Assembly (NCBI GenBank): GCA_043820105.1
Contig: JBDREC010000019.1
Span: 1 to 64,000 of the forward strand
Source: JBDREC01 sp043820105 [NCBI: Pseudomonadota bacterium]
GTDB lineage: Bacteria > Bdellovibrionota_F > JAHFAK01
Direction: 5' to 3'
Length of the DNA: 64,000 nt
In this document: positions 7,623 through 17,842 of the stretch, piece after piece
Layout: each line of letters begins with the position of its first letter
How positions within the stretch are numbered: position 1 is the first letter of the stretch
Notes under the pieces: generated by a model
The model's input: the letters and a program-made list of their open reading frames with translations, nothing else
The model's database searches: none
Told to the model about the DNA's origin: nothing
Program-made: the position numbers and the translations under genes

Positions 7623-9569
7623 ATGCATAACAACATTTTAGAAAACCTAAACGAACCACAATTAAAAGCTGTTACAGCAGAAGATGGACCTTTGCTTATT
7701 TTGGCTGGAGCGGGTTCTGGCAAAACAAAAGCATTAACTCATAGAATAGCTTACTTGCTTCAAACAAAACAAATATGGCCCAATCAAATACTTGCTATGA
7801 CTTTTTCGAATAAAGCTGCAAAGGAAATTCAAGATCGTGTAATTTCACTGCTTGGTCCTAGTGCACATTCAGTTTGGATCGGCACTTTCCATTCAGTCTG
7901 TTGCAGGATATTAAAACAAGAAATTGAACGTCTTGGTTTTAAAAAAGATTTTGTTATTTATGATGACCAGGACCAAACAGCTTGTATAAAAGCTTTAATT
8001 AAAGACATGAATCTGCCTGATTCTGTTTTCACTCCAGACAAAATTAAATATAAAATAAATGCATTTAGGAATCAGTGCATCGGTCCTGATGATATTGAAC
8101 CTCAGTTTGGTAACATTTATGAAAAAAAGCTAAAGGCTTTTTTCACAGAATATCAAAAACGCCTTAAGGCTTATAATGCTGTTGATTTTGGTAATCTTAT
8201 TTTTCATATCTATACTCTTCTAAAAACTAACAAACTTTTTAGAGATCAATATCAAAACAAGTGGAAATATGTTCTTATTGATGAGTTTCAAGATACTAAT
8301 AAAATTCAATATGAAATAGTTAAGTACTTATCTATTTCTCATAATAATTTAAACGCTGTTGGCGATGATGATCAATCTATTTATAGATGGCGTGGAGCAA
8401 CTGTCGAAAATATTTTTAATCTGCCAAGGGATTTTAAAAATACTCAAATCATAAAGCTTGAACAAAACTATAGATCAACACAAAGTATAATAGCTGCTGC
8501 ACATTCGGTTGTTGTTAATAACTCTGCAAGAATGGAAAAAAATCTGTGGACCTCAAATGAAAATGGAGAAAGAATCCAAATTATTTATACAGATGATGAA
8601 CAAACAGAAGCCACGCAAGTTAGACAAACAATTCAATCCTATATCTTACAAGGAAAAAACCTTAATGATTTTGCAATATTTTATAGAACCAATGCACAAT
8701 CTCGTTTATTTGAAGAAGAGTTAACCAGATATCAGATACCATATGTTTTAGTCGGAGGCTTTAGATTTTATGAAAGAAAAGAAATCAAAGATCTTTTGTC
8801 ATATTTAAAATTTATTGTAAATCCCTATGATAGTATAAGCTTTAAAAGAATGATCTCTGTTCCACCAAGGGGAATTGGAGCTAAAACTTTAGAAAAAATA
8901 CAATTAATTGTTCAAGATAATTCTATGAATTTTATTGAAGCACTTAATTATCTTACAAGGGAAAAAATTCTAAAAGGAAAAGCTGCTAAATCAATTTCTT
9001 CACTGACAAAGCAAATTGAAGCTCTTAAAAAAAGGATGGAAAATGAACCAATACCTTCAATAGTCAGAGATTTTATATCTGAAATATCATTTCCAGATTA
9101 TTTAAGAAGTCTTGACCAACATGAGCAAGAGACAAGAATGGAAAATGTTAATGAATTTATTAATTCAATATATGACTATTTTGAAAGCTTTCCCAAAGAC
9201 AATCTATCAGATTTCTTAGACAGAATCTCACTTGTTAATGATACAGATAGAATGAAAGATCATGAAGAAAAGGTAACCCTCATGACCCTACATTGTGCTA
9301 AAGGTCTAGAGTTCGATACAGTGTTTATGGCTGGAATGGAAGATGGCCTTTTCCCTCACTCAAGGTCCATGGATTCAGAAGAAGAGTTTGAAGAAGAACG
9401 ACGTCTTTGTTATGTTGGAATGACAAGGGCAATGAAAAATCTTTACATGCTATCTTGCAGAAAACGAAAAATTTTTGGTATTACAAAGTATGTTAGACCA
9501 TCTGTTTTTCTAAATGAGATCAACAATGAATATACTGAAAAGACTGTTAACGTATCTGAGTATTTCTAA
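7623..9569 (+). CDS. uvrD: UvrD/PcrA-type superfamily 1 DNA helicase
   Basis: This is an SF1A 3'-5' DNA helicase of 648 residues from the ATG at 7623, acting in repair and replication restart. The motifs in order are AGAGSGKT (Walker A), MTFSNKAAKE (Ia), IDEFQDTN (II), GDDDQSIYRWRGA (III), NYRS (IV), TLHCAKGLEFDTVF (V) and ERRLCYVGMTRA (VI). An in-frame GTG at 7587 would add 12 residues, but these come from the repeat-like region before the gene. ATG 7623 is preferred because it sits right before the family's N-terminal 'LN.PQ..AV'. The gene converges on bamB and overlaps it by 23 bp, tail to tail. Confidence 0.93.
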   Translation: MHNNILENLNEPQLKAVTAEDGPLLILAGAGSGKTKALTHRIAYLLQTKQIWPNQILAMTFSNKAAKEIQDRVISLLGPSAHSVWIGTFHSVCCRILKQEIERLGFKKDFVIYDDQDQTACIKALIKDMNLPDSVFTPDKIKYKINAFRNQCIGPDDIEPQFGNIYEKKLKAFFTEYQKRLKAYNAVDFGNLIFHIYTLLKTNKLFRDQYQNKWKYVLIDEFQDTNKIQYEIVKYLSISHNNLNAVGDDDQSIYRWRGATVENIFNLPRDFKNTQIIKLEQNYRSTQSIIAAAHSVVVNNSARMEKNLWTSNENGERIQIIYTDDEQTEATQVRQTIQSYILQGKNLNDFAIFYRTNAQSRLFEEELTRYQIPYVLVGGFRFYERKEIKDLLSYLKFIVNPYDSISFKRMISVPPRGIGAKTLEKIQLIVQDNSMNFIEALNYLTREKILKGKAAKSISSLTKQIEALKKRMENEPIPSIVRDFISEISFPDYLRSLDQHEQETRMENVNEFINSIYDYFESFPKDNLSDFLDRISLVNDTDRMKDHEEKVTLMTLHCAKGLEFDTVFMAGMEDGLFPHSRSMDSEEEFEEERRLCYVGMTRAMKNLYMLSCRKRKIFGITKYVRPSVFLNEINNEYTEKTVNVSEYF

Positions 9570-10767
9570 GTTTCAAAGCATAAAGACGTGAAAAATTTGA
9601 TAGAAAATAAAACTCATTTATTTCTGAATCTTCATCAACAACAATATCTGAGCTTATTCCAGATCCTACTTTATAATTTTCAATAACTTTTCCTGTTTCT
9701 TTTTCAATTAGTAAAATACCACCTTTAGAATAAGCAACAATAAGCATATCGTTTATAAGCGATACTTTTCCTGGGCTTCCTTGATTAAATCTGAAATTAT
9801 CGGCAGAAGTAAAAAGCCATTTCTGCTCTCCAGTAGATGCATTAATACAATAAATATTTCCATTGAGAGTAGAAACAAAAATAAAATCTTCAAATAATGA
9901 TACTGCAACAATCACTTGATCATCACTTTTAAATTTCCAATTAATAAATTGACTTTCTTCATTGACTGAAAACAGCTCGCCTGAGTAAGTTGATACAATT
10001 AGATTGTCCTTATAAAAAACAATCTCAGTATCTATATCCAAAAATTTATTAGCAATGGAAAGTTTTTTTGACCATAAACTAGCTCCATCAGCAATATTAA
10101 AGGCTTCAATATTTCCATCAGCAAAGCCAACATATACCTTAGAATCTTTAACAACAGGAATACAATTGCCTTTAATTGTCTTATCAATGTTAATATCTTT
10201 TTTGACAGACCAAAGCCAATTTCCATCCTCTGCATTCAAGGCAAGCAGATAATTATTAGCTAAATGAAATAACACAATCTTGCCGTGAGCCCCTATTGCA
10301 CCCTTTGAAAAAATAGACGATCCGACTTCCTTTTCCCAAATAAGCTTGCCACTAAAAAGATTAAGGCAAACAATTCTTCCATCGATATTGGCAATAAATA
10401 TTTTATCATCATAAATTAAAGGCTTCATATCAATAGGAGCAAAGGTATTAAAACTCCAAGCGCTTTTTCCATTATTTCTTTCAAAGGCAGACAATGTGCC
10501 ATTTGATGCTCCCACTATAATAAAATCCTGGGTTAAAACACCAGAGGCAAATTCCCTTGGAAAGACAAAGTCTTTAACCTTTGTGGGCTTTGGATTTAAG
10601 TCATTAACCCATAAAGATATGATGTAAACATTAAGACCTTGTTTATTAAGCCATTTATCAAAGCCATCTTTTCGGGAAATTGATGTGCATGATGATAAAA
10701 CTATGATTAAGATTAAGATTAGAATTAGGATTAAGTATAAAAAGCAATGTGTAAGTTTTTTAAACAT
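9547..10767 (-). CDS. bamB: BamB-like PQQ-repeat beta-propeller lipoprotein
   Basis: The 406-residue lipoprotein has a lipobox ending VLSSC at about residue 27. The mature part is built from PQQ-type blades, for example GTLSAFERNNGKSAWSF, GRIVCLNLFSGKLIWEK, GNIEAFNIADGASLWSK and GNIYCINASTGEQKWLF. This matches BamB, the propeller accessory of the outer-membrane beta-barrel assembly machine. It follows a YfgM-like gene by 6 nt and lies in the same run as der; E. coli has yfgM, bamB and der together, in a different order. The signal peptide's hydrophobic core is encoded by a hexamer repeat (10704-10735), an unusual origin for a leader. Confidence 0.85.
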   Translation of the reverse strand: MFKKLTHCFLYLILILILILIIVLSSCTSISRKDGFDKWLNKQGLNVYIISLWVNDLNPKPTKVKDFVFPREFASGVLTQDFIIVGASNGTLSAFERNNGKSAWSFNTFAPIDMKPLIYDDKIFIANIDGRIVCLNLFSGKLIWEKEVGSSIFSKGAIGAHGKIVLFHLANNYLLALNAEDGNWLWSVKKDINIDKTIKGNCIPVVKDSKVYVGFADGNIEAFNIADGASLWSKKLSIANKFLDIDTEIVFYKDNLIVSTYSGELFSVNEESQFINWKFKSDDQVIVAVSLFEDFIFVSTLNGNIYCINASTGEQKWLFTSADNFRFNQGSPGKVSLINDMLIVAYSKGGILLIEKETGKVIENYKVGSGISSDIVVDEDSEINEFYFLSNFSRLYALKLRNTQIR

Positions 10768-10773
10768 TTAGAA

Positions 10774-11520
10774 TTAATCTTGTATTGCAGTTAATTTTTT
10801 CGAAATCAACTCTTTAATTGCTGATTCTGGGAAGTCTTTATTGCCTTTTTCATAAAAACTTTTTGCTTTAGCTAGATCCTGTTTTTGCTCATAGCATCTT
10901 CCAAGATTATAAAAGCTATAGTCTTTTAAAAAATCATGATCAGACATGGTAATTTTATCATAATATGAAATAGCATTGTCAATATCACCCTTGGCTTCAT
11001 AGGTGTGGCCAATGGCATCATGAACTAAGTTTCTAATATCTTTTAATTTTAAAAAGGCTTTTTCAAATTGCAAATAATAATCAAGAGCTTTTTCATAATC
11101 TCCCAAATAATAATATGAGTGACCAAGATAAAAAAGAGATATTTTGCCATATGGATATGAAGAATATTTTTTATAGACATCAGAAAACTTAGCTGAAGCT
11201 TGCGTAAATTTTTCCATATTTGAATTAAAGCTTACTTCAGGAAGCTCTTTATCTTCATCTTGTATCTCTTCATTTGGATCCATTATAGGTGCATCAAAAA
11301 GCTTTATAGCTTCAGAAAACATGAGCGCAGATTTTTCCTGGGATTTTATTTTATGTTCGTTATAGAAAAAATATCCAAAAAATAAAATAAAAAATAAACT
11401 AACTCCAATAATTATTGCGCGTTTATATTCTTCAAGTTTTTTCAAAAAAGATGTTGTTGCTGCAACAAATTCATCAGGTTGTTTTAGCTCTTTTCTAGAC
11501 ATTTTCTTATATTTAGCCAA
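10774..11520 (-). CDS. YfgM-like membrane-anchored TPR protein
   Basis: The protein has 248 residues from a TTG start at 11520. AGGAG lies 8 nt before this TTG. The ATG at 11502 would give a protein six residues shorter but sits too far from the site. A cytoplasmic N-terminus is followed by one membrane helix (AIIIGVSLFFILFFGYFF) and TPR-like repeats (PYGKISLFYLGHSYYYLGDY, DIDNAISYYDKI, FYNLGRCYEQKQDLAKAKSF). In E. coli YfgM is a SecYEG-associated partner of PpiD, encoded directly upstream of bamB. The same adjacency here supports the call. A long acidic insert (about residues 60-85) differs from YfgM. It could instead be a generic TPR protein. Confidence 0.7.
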   Translation of the reverse strand: MAKYKKMSRKELKQPDEFVAATTSFLKKLEEYKRAIIIGVSLFFILFFGYFFYNEHKIKSQEKSALMFSEAIKLFDAPIMDPNEEIQDEDKELPEVSFNSNMEKFTQASAKFSDVYKKYSSYPYGKISLFYLGHSYYYLGDYEKALDYYLQFEKAFLKLKDIRNLVHDAIGHTYEAKGDIDNAISYYDKITMSDHDFLKDYSFYNLGRCYEQKQDLAKAKSFYEKGNKDFPESAIKELISKKLTAIQD

Positions 11521-11670
11521 TTGAGTTTCTCCTAAGATCAAAGAATTTATTATTTTAGTTAATCTAGTTAAGATCGAAATATTGTCAATATTATTTGTTA
11601 AATATAGATTTAAAACAATGTAATAATAACAAAGATAAAATTAACTTAATCTTAGCTATTCTATCTTTTC

Positions 11671-11757
11671 TTACCACTTACCACTTACCACTTACCACTT
11701 ACGACTTACCACTTACGACTTACCACTTACCACTTACCACTTACCACTTACCACTTA
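11671..11757. repeat. TTACCAC/TTACGAC 7 bp array of about twelve units
   Basis: An uninterrupted run of TTACCAC units, with TTACGAC variants, ends exactly at the der stop codon. This is the longest and purest of the 7 bp arrays in the window. Read on the minus strand it is the 3' end of the der transcript. Confidence 0.92.
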
Positions 11758-13089
11758 TTATTTATACTTACTTGAACTAGTAAACTTCAATTTGAGAGGA
11801 ACACCTGAAAATCCATACTCATCACGAATTTTAGAAGCCATGAATCTTCTATAAGATTCAGGAACTTTTTCAGGGTTTTTAGTGAAAAACTTAAAAACAA
11901 CGGGGCACGCGCTGACTTGTGTTGAAAATTTAATCATAAAAGGTTTATGACCCATTGATGGAGGGGGAAATTTGGTAAATAAAGCATTAAAAAAACGATT
12001 TAATTCTCCTGTACTTATTCTAAGTTTAGCATTTTCATAAACTTTATTGGCATATTCTAAAATATTAAAAACTCTTTGATTCTCAAGAGCTGATATAAAT
12101 AAGCTTGGAGCAAAGGACAAGGTCTTGGCTTCATGATGAATCATATCTCTAAAGTGATTAATTGTATTGCTATCTTTTTCAACTAAATCCCATTTATTAA
12201 TAACAAAAAAGAACCCTTTTAGTTTATCATTGGCATATGCTGCAATTCTTAAATCTTGATCTGTAAGATAATCACGTGCATCAAGCACAACACAAACAAT
12301 ATCAGCCCTATCAATTGACTTAAAAGCCCTAATAACAGAATATCTTTCAAGTCGTTGATTGATCTTTGATTTTCTTCTGATTCCGGCCGTGTCAATTAAT
12401 GTTAATTTTTGCTTATGATAAGTAATTGTTGTATCAATGGCATCTCTTGTTGTTCCTGCCATCTCTGAAACTACCATTCTTTCTTTACCAATTATACAAT
12501 TTACAATGGAAGATTTTCCAACATTTGGTCTTCCAACAATTGCAATTTTTAAAGAATCATCTGTGTCATGAGTTATAGACTTATCAACTTTATTAATAAC
12601 TCTTTGAACTAATTCAAAGATACCAACGCCATGCAAGGCAGAAATTGTAAATATTTCATCTGCTCCAAGGCTGTAAAACTCTGAAGCTTGAATTTCTCTT
12701 TCAGAATTATCAACTTTATTAACTACTATAAAAAAATCTTTCCCGCTTTTTTTTAAAATCTCATAAATGTGCTGGTCAGTAGGCATCAGACCTTGAGATA
12801 CATCAAATAAGGCCAGGATTAAATCAGCTTCTTCAATTGCAAACCTTGCTTGATCTACAATATTATTTTCCATATCATCATCAGGATTTTCTTCTAAACC
12901 TCCAGTATCAATAACTGTAAAGCCAGGGCTATCATGAATATCTGCGAATTTGTCAAGATTAAGTTCACCATAAATGCGATCTCTTGTAACACCAGGAATG
13001 TCATCAACTATAGATTTGCGATATCCAACGAGTCTATTAAAAAGAGTAGATTTACCTACATTAGGCCTGCCAACTATTGCAACGAGCAT
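11758..13089 (-). CDS. der: GTPase Der (EngA), ribosome assembly
   Basis: The protein has 443 residues, the normal Der length, with two tandem GTPase domains. The first has GRPNVGKST at about residue 7 and NKVD. The second has GRPNVGKSS at about 186, DTAGIRRKSK and NKWD. A KH-like C-terminal domain follows (PPPSMGHKPFMIKFSTQ region). Der is an essential factor in 50S subunit maturation. GAGGAT lies before the ATG. The stop codon directly adjoins a TTACCAC array. Confidence 0.97.
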   Translation of the reverse strand: MLVAIVGRPNVGKSTLFNRLVGYRKSIVDDIPGVTRDRIYGELNLDKFADIHDSPGFTVIDTGGLEENPDDDMENNIVDQARFAIEEADLILALFDVSQGLMPTDQHIYEILKKSGKDFFIVVNKVDNSEREIQASEFYSLGADEIFTISALHGVGIFELVQRVINKVDKSITHDTDDSLKIAIVGRPNVGKSSIVNCIIGKERMVVSEMAGTTRDAIDTTITYHKQKLTLIDTAGIRRKSKINQRLERYSVIRAFKSIDRADIVCVVLDARDYLTDQDLRIAAYANDKLKGFFFVINKWDLVEKDSNTINHFRDMIHHEAKTLSFAPSLFISALENQRVFNILEYANKVYENAKLRISTGELNRFFNALFTKFPPPSMGHKPFMIKFSTQVSACPVVFKFFTKNPEKVPESYRRFMASKIRDEYGFSGVPLKLKFTSSSKYK

Positions 13090-13142
13090 AATCTTATCCT
13101 CAAATAATCTAAATTTTGAATTTTAAATTCTGAATTCTATTC

Positions 13143-13193
13143 TTACCACTTACCACTTACGACTTACCACTTACCACTTACCACTTACCACTT
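13143..13193. repeat. TTACCAC/TTACGAC 7 bp array between der and era
   Basis: Seven units with one TTACGAC variant end at the era stop codon at 13196. This is the same family as the array at 11671-11757. Confidence 0.9.
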
Positions 13194-13195
13194 AT

Positions 13196-14134
13196 TCAAA
13201 ATCCATATTCTTTCAAAAACCTATTATCATCAGTCCAGCCTTCTCTAACTTTACAAAATATTTCCAGGAAACATTGTCTGCCTACAAGTTTTTCAATATC
13301 TTCTCTTGCAAAGCTACCAATTTTCTTAAGCATGCTTCCATTTTTTCCAATGACAATTGCCTTTTGAGTAGTTCTTTCCACAAAAACTGTTGCATAAATT
13401 TCAACTAATTTTTTATTTTGGGTTTCGTCTGCTTCAACAAATTTTTCAACTTCAACCATAACAGAATATGGTATTTCTTGTTTTAAAATTTTAAATAATT
13501 TTTCACGAATAATTTCACCACAAATTTCACGGATGCTGACATCCGTAACATAATCACTTGAATAATACAAAGGACCATTTAACAAAGAAGATTTTATTTC
13601 TTCTGATAAAACACCAATTCCATCTTCATGTTTTGCACTTATGGGAACAATTTTTGTAAATGAATAATTATTGCTAAGCTCATGAATAATTGGCAAAATA
13701 AAGTCTTTTGATATTAGATCAATCTTGTTAATAGCAACAATACATTTTTTAACATGATTTTTTAGTTTGCTAATGATCAACCTATCGTCTCTAGTTAGGC
13801 CAGTTTTTGCATCAACCATGTAAAGAATTACATCTGCTTCATTAATTGCACCAAGGGCTCGTGTAACCATTAGTTCATTTAACTTTGATCCTTTGTGGAC
13901 ATGGATTCCAGGCGTATCAAAAAATATCATCTGACAATTTTGATCTGTGAATACACCAAGGATGTTTTTTCTAGTTGTTTGAGGTTTCCTTGTAACAATG
14001 GAAATCTTTGAACCTATGATAAGATTTAAAAGAGTAGATTTACCACTATTAGGCCTGCCTAGAATTGTAACGTATCCAGATTTAAAAGAATCGAAGTCAA
14101 TATTAGTGTTGTTTGTCTTTTCTAACTTTGTCAT
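13196..14134 (-). CDS. era: GTPase Era, 16S rRNA maturation
   Basis: The protein has 312 residues. GRPNSGKST (G1), TTRKNILG (G2 region), DTPG (G3) and NKID (G4) define the GTPase domain, and GKNGSMLKKIG marks the C-terminal KH domain that binds the 3' end of 16S rRNA. Family length is about 300. The start overlaps the end of the upstream small coiled-coil gene by 32 bp, which indicates translational coupling. der and era lie in succession, so two ribosome-assembly GTPases share this run. Confidence 0.96.
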   Translation of the reverse strand: MTKLEKTNNTNIDFDSFKSGYVTILGRPNSGKSTLLNLIIGSKISIVTRKPQTTRKNILGVFTDQNCQMIFFDTPGIHVHKGSKLNELMVTRALGAINEADVILYMVDAKTGLTRDDRLIISKLKNHVKKCIVAINKIDLISKDFILPIIHELSNNYSFTKIVPISAKHEDGIGVLSEEIKSSLLNGPLYYSSDYVTDVSIREICGEIIREKLFKILKQEIPYSVMVEVEKFVEADETQNKKLVEIYATVFVERTTQKAIVIGKNGSMLKKIGSFAREDIEKLVGRQCFLEIFCKVREGWTDDNRFLKEYGF

Positions 14135-14456
14135 ATCTTAATTCGAGTTTTTCTAGCTTTACCTCAAGATCACTAATAATTGTTTTTGATACAGTTTCTA
14201 TTTTAGAAACTGCTTCAGAAACACTTTTTAAAATATTAGTTTCTAAAAGGGCTTCAGATTCATTAATCTTTGCTTCTAAATCTGTTAACAGATTTTCTCC
14301 TTCTAAAGGAGTTAATCTACCTGAATCGATTAAGCTAGACACAAGGTTTCTCCTATCTGATTCAGAACTAGGCTTATAAGCACCTGAAATATTAAAAGAT
14401 TCACCAATAAAATTTCTTAACATCTCCTTTTTCTCTTTTGTTGAATAATCCTTCAT
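14103..14456 (-). CDS. Small coiled-coil protein of unknown function upstream of era
   Basis: The protein has 117 residues. No family was recognised. It is charged and strongly helical. The second half (SEALLETNILKSVSEAVSKI to LEVKLEKLELRYDKV) shows heptad spacing consistent with a coiled coil. There is no signal peptide and no membrane segment. A strong ribosome binding site (GAGGAGAGGAGG) precedes the ATG. Its 3' end overlaps era by 32 bp, so the two are probably translated together. A link to Era or ribosome assembly is inference from position only. Confidence 0.75.
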   Translation of the reverse strand: MKDYSTKEKKEMLRNFIGESFNISGAYKPSSESDRRNLVSSLIDSGRLTPLEGENLLTDLEAKINESEALLETNILKSVSEAVSKIETVSKTIISDLEVKLEKLELRYDKVRKDKQH

Positions 14457-14635
14457 TTCCTCCTCTCCTCTTAAAATGTTAAACTATTTTCATTAAGAGA
14501 ACATATGTTGGATGGTATTCTTATTTTTGCGCTATTTATCATATCTTGCTACCAATCCCTTTTTCTAGTTATCTTTGTAAACCATAGAACTTATTTTATT
14601 ATAACACAAAGTGTTATTACTTCAAAGAAAAAATG

Positions 14636-16636
14636 TCAACAATTATTCAATAATTCTTTATTTTTTATTTTAAGTATTTTATCGCGAATTTTAGCTGCAT
14701 CCTCAAAGCGCTGCTGGCCTGAGGCTTTCAGCATTTTTTCCTTTAAATTGGCCAAAATATATTCAAGATCTTCTTTTGGAATAAATTCTTGTTTTTTATC
14801 TAATTCTGTCAAATCAATATCATCAGCATCATAAATAGAATCACGTATTGTGCTGATTTTTTTAAGAATCGTTTTTGGAGTAATGTTATTTTCCTTATTA
14901 TAAGCCACTTGCATCTTTCTTCTTCGCATGGTTTCTTGCATTGCATTTTTCATTGAATCTGTAATTCTATCTGCATATAAAATTACTGAGCCATTGATAT
15001 TCCTGGAAGCTCTGCCAAATGTCTGAATGAGCGACCTAGCTGATCGCAAAAAGCCCTCTTTATCTGCATCTAAGATCGCGACCAACGAAACTTCTGGCAA
15101 ATCAAGCCCTTCTCTCAACAAGTTAATACCAATTAAAACATCATAAATACCTTGTCTTAATTTATTTATAATTTCACTTCTTTCAATTGTCTGAATTTCT
15201 GAATGAAGATAAGCAACCTTTAAACCCTCATTTTTATAATAATCCGTAAGATCTTCTGCCATCCTCTTGGTTAAAGTAGTTATTAATACCCTTTCAGATT
15301 TATTAATTCTTTTCAATATTTCATCTTTCAAATCATCAACTTGCCCCTGGCTTGAACGAACGGCTACCTCGGGATCAACTAAGCCTGTTGGTCTAATTAT
15401 CTGTTCTATTATAATGTTATTAGACTTTTGAATTTCATATTCTCTTGGGGTAGCAGAAACATAAATTGCTTCATTTATTTTAGACTCAAACTCTTGAAAG
15501 CATAAAGGCCGATTATCATAAGCAGAAGGTAGCCTAAAACCATAATCAACAAGCTTACTTTTTCTAGACTTATCTCCTAGATACATTGCCCCAACCTGTG
15601 GAATTGAAACATGGCTTTCATCAACAAATAAAAGAAAATCGCTGGGAAAATAGTCCATCAAAGTAGCAGGAGGCATGCCCTGCTTTCGTCCGTCTAAGTG
15701 TCGCGAATAATTTTCAATTCCAGTGCAATATCCCATCTCTTCCATCATTTCAATATCATAAAGGGTTCTATTTTCAATTCTCTGGGCTTCTACAAGCAGA
15801 TTTTCTTTTTTTAAATGAGTTATCCTATGCCTTAGTTCAACTCGGATATCTTCAATAGCTCTTTTGACAATAGCTTCAGGTGTAACATAGTGACTCCCCG
15901 GATAAATGGTGACCTCATCAATTATTTCAATTATCTCTCCAGTTAAAGGATCAACTCGTGAAATTACATCTAAACAATCACCAAAAAAGGAAAAGCGGGT
16001 GGCGTATTTTTCTTCATAGGCAGGTATGATATCTATAGTATCACCTCTTACTCTAAAGGTTCCACGCGCGAAATCATAATCATTTCTTTCGTATTGTATT
16101 TCAATAAGCTTTCTTAGCAGAGCTTCCTGACTGGCTTCTTGGCCTTTTTTCAAATGAATAATCATTTCCTTATAATTATCAACAGAACCAATACCATAAA
16201 TGCATGAAACTGAGGCAACAATTATTACATCTTTTCTTGTTAATAAATTAAAAGTTGCAGAATGCCTCATCCTATCAATTTCTTCATTGATAGAAGAATC
16301 TTTTTCAATGTAAGTATCTGTATGAGGAATATAGGACTCAGGTTGATAATAATCATAATATGAAACAAAATAACCAACAAAATTTTCAGGAAATAATTCT
16401 TTAAATTCAAGATAAAGCTGAGTTGCTAAAGTTTTATTGTGAGCAAGAATTAAAGATGGTCTGTTTAATTCATTAATAACATTGGCCATTGTAAAGGTCT
16501 TGCCAGAGCCAGTAACACCAAGTAAAACACGATGTTTGGAATTAGAGTTTTTAATATCACTAACAATCTTTTCAATAGCCTGGGGTTGATCACCCTTTGG
16601 TTTGTAATCTGAAACTAATTTAAATTTATTTTTCAT
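14636..16636 (-). CDS. uvrB: Excinuclease ABC subunit B
   Basis: The protein has 666 residues, the typical UvrB length. It is the damage-verifying helicase-like subunit of nucleotide excision repair. [10 protein letters not shown] is Walker [14 protein letters not shown] is the beta-hairpin that inserts into DNA, DESH is motif II, and QTFGRASRN is motif VI. A C-terminal UVR domain ([11 protein letters not shown]) binds UvrC. ATG 16636 is used; an in-frame GTG at 16642 is possible. The start overlaps the end of ispF by 11 bp. Confidence 0.97.
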   Translation of the reverse strand: MKNKFKLVSDYKPKGDQPQAIEKIVSDIKNSNSKHRVLLGVTGSGKTFTMANVINELNRPSLILAHNKTLATQLYLEFKELFPENFVGYFVSYYDYYQPESYIPHTDTYIEKDSSINEEIDRMRHSATFNLLTRKDVIIVASVSCIYGIGSVDNYKEMIIHLKKGQEASQEALLRKLIEIQYERNDYDFARGTFRVRGDTIDIIPAYEEKYATRFSFFGDCLDVISRVDPLTGEIIEIIDEVTIYPGSHYVTPEAIVKRAIEDIRVELRHRITHLKKENLLVEAQRIENRTLYDIEMMEEMGYCTGIENYSRHLDGRKQGMPPATLMDYFPSDFLLFVDESHVSIPQVGAMYLGDKSRKSKLVDYGFRLPSAYDNRPLCFQEFESKINEAIYVSATPREYEIQKSNNIIIEQIIRPTGLVDPEVAVRSSQGQVDDLKDEILKRINKSERVLITTLTKRMAEDLTDYYKNEGLKVAYLHSEIQTIERSEIINKLRQGIYDVLIGINLLREGLDLPEVSLVAILDADKEGFLRSARSLIQTFGRASRNINGSVILYADRITDSMKNAMQETMRRRKMQVAYNKENNITPKTILKKISTIRDSIYDADDIDLTELDKKQEFIPKEDLEYILANLKEKMLKASGQQRFEDAAKIRDKILKIKNKELLNNC

Positions 16637-17132
16637 CTTCACCCAAGTAAATCAAAACACTAGCAATTGCCTCACAAGCTTCACCAGAGCCAATTACACC
16701 AACGCCTTCGCCAGTCTTGGCCTTAATGTTGATCCTTGATTTATCAATACCTAAAGATTTACTTATATTAATTTTCATTTCATCTTTATATGGAGCGATT
16801 TTTGGAAGTTCAGTTACAATTGTTGAATCTATATTTATAATTTTAATGTTTTTTTCTTTTAACTTATTTGAAATATTTTCAAGCAATACAATGCTTGAGA
16901 TATTTTTATATTTTTCATCATTATCTGGAAAAAGCTGCCCAATATCTTCAAAAGAAGCGGCTCCACAAATAGCATCAATTATGGCGTGTACTAATACATC
17001 AGCATCAGAATGTCCCATTAGGCCAAATTCATGACTAATTTCAAGGCCCCCAAGAATTAGCTTTCTGTTTTTTGCAAATTTGTGTAGATCTACACCATAA
17101 CCAATGCGCAAATTTTCAAGATTTGTTAACAT
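16626..17132 (-). CDS. ispF: 2-C-methyl-D-erythritol 2,4-cyclodiphosphate synthase
   Basis: The protein has 168 residues. It catalyses cyclisation in the MEP isoprenoid pathway. GYGVDLHKF near the N-terminus and [20 protein letters not shown] carry the zinc and substrate ligands, and [18 protein letters not shown] closes the protein. It is slightly longer than the usual 157-160. It sits between carD and uvrB in one minus-strand run. CarD next to an MEP pathway gene is a recurring arrangement in bacteria. IspH of the same pathway is at 47944. Confidence 0.96.
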   Translation of the reverse strand: MLTNLENLRIGYGVDLHKFAKNRKLILGGLEISHEFGLMGHSDADVLVHAIIDAICGAASFEDIGQLFPDNDEKYKNISSIVLLENISNKLKEKNIKIINIDSTIVTELPKIAPYKDEMKINISKSLGIDKSRINIKAKTGEGVGVIGSGEACEAIASVLIYLGEDEK

Positions 17133-17148
17133 GAATATTTAATTCCAA

Positions 17149-17640
17149 TTATTCAGCTCTGCCGAAAATTTCTTTAAGATCTTTTTCAACAGCTTTTTCT
17201 GATCTTCTTTTAGCAATTGAAATTTCCTTAACCAAAAGACTTTTAGCTGTTTCAAGCATTTTCTTTTCACCAAAAGACAGGGTTTTCTCATTTTTTAATA
17301 AAAACAGATCTCTCAAGACCTCAGATATTTCAAAAACAGAACCTGTTTTTATCTTTTTCATGTATTCTCTATAACGTCTATTCCAGGTAGACATGTCTAT
17401 TGAAACATTCTTTTGCTTTAAAATAGCATAAACTTCTGTAACTTTTTTAGGTGGAATAATCGATCTAAGGCCAACCTGCTCAACATTATTAACAGGTATC
17501 ATGATAGTCATATCTGAACCAAGTATTTTCATTACATAAAAAGAAATACTAGTCCCAGAGATATTTTTATTTTCAATCGAAATTATCTCGCCAACTCCAT
17601 GAGCTGGATAAACAGCCTTGTCACCAACTTTAAATACCAT
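17149..17640 (-). CDS. carD: CarD/CdnL-family RNA polymerase-binding regulator
   Basis: The protein has 163 residues. The N-terminal RNA polymerase interaction domain begins MVFKVGDKAVYPAHGVGEI and continues to MTIMIPVNNVEQVGLR. A helical C-terminal domain follows that in the family contacts promoter DNA at the upstream edge of the bubble. The length fits CdnL of Myxococcus (164 residues), with no AT-hook tail as in the larger Myxococcus CarD. It heads the run carD, ispF, uvrB, with 16 nt to ispF. Confidence 0.93.
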   Translation of the reverse strand: MVFKVGDKAVYPAHGVGEIISIENKNISGTSISFYVMKILGSDMTIMIPVNNVEQVGLRSIIPPKKVTEVYAILKQKNVSIDMSTWNRRYREYMKKIKTGSVFEISEVLRDLFLLKNEKTLSFGEKKMLETAKSLLVKEISIAKRRSEKAVEKDLKEIFGRAE

Positions 17641-17842
17641 TTAGTCCTCTTAAAAATGAGACATACTATCAAAAAATCAAATTATTATCTTAAGTTACAC
17701 AAATTGTTTTTTAAAAACTTCTTAATTTATTTAATTAAGGCCGGGATTTATAACACAGAAGATTTAAAAAGTCAAATATTTCAGATTGTTATTATATAAT
17801 ATAAAATCTAGCACAGAATCTGTTTTGACTTATATGCTCAGA

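Noticed and set aside
11671-11757. CRISPR array
   Set aside because: The units are 7 bp with no spacers and no cas genes are present. The 81 bp REP repeats at 61042-61230 also lack unique spacers.
11595-11780. Open frame reading TTYHLPLTTYDLPLTTYH
   Set aside because: It is the translation of the TTACCAC array; 21 bp equals seven codons, so the array stays open. It ends inside der on the other strand.
14505-14834. Plus-strand open frame antisense to the uvrB end
   Set aside because: It lies opposite the well-conserved uvrB C-terminus, and its sequence has no family features.
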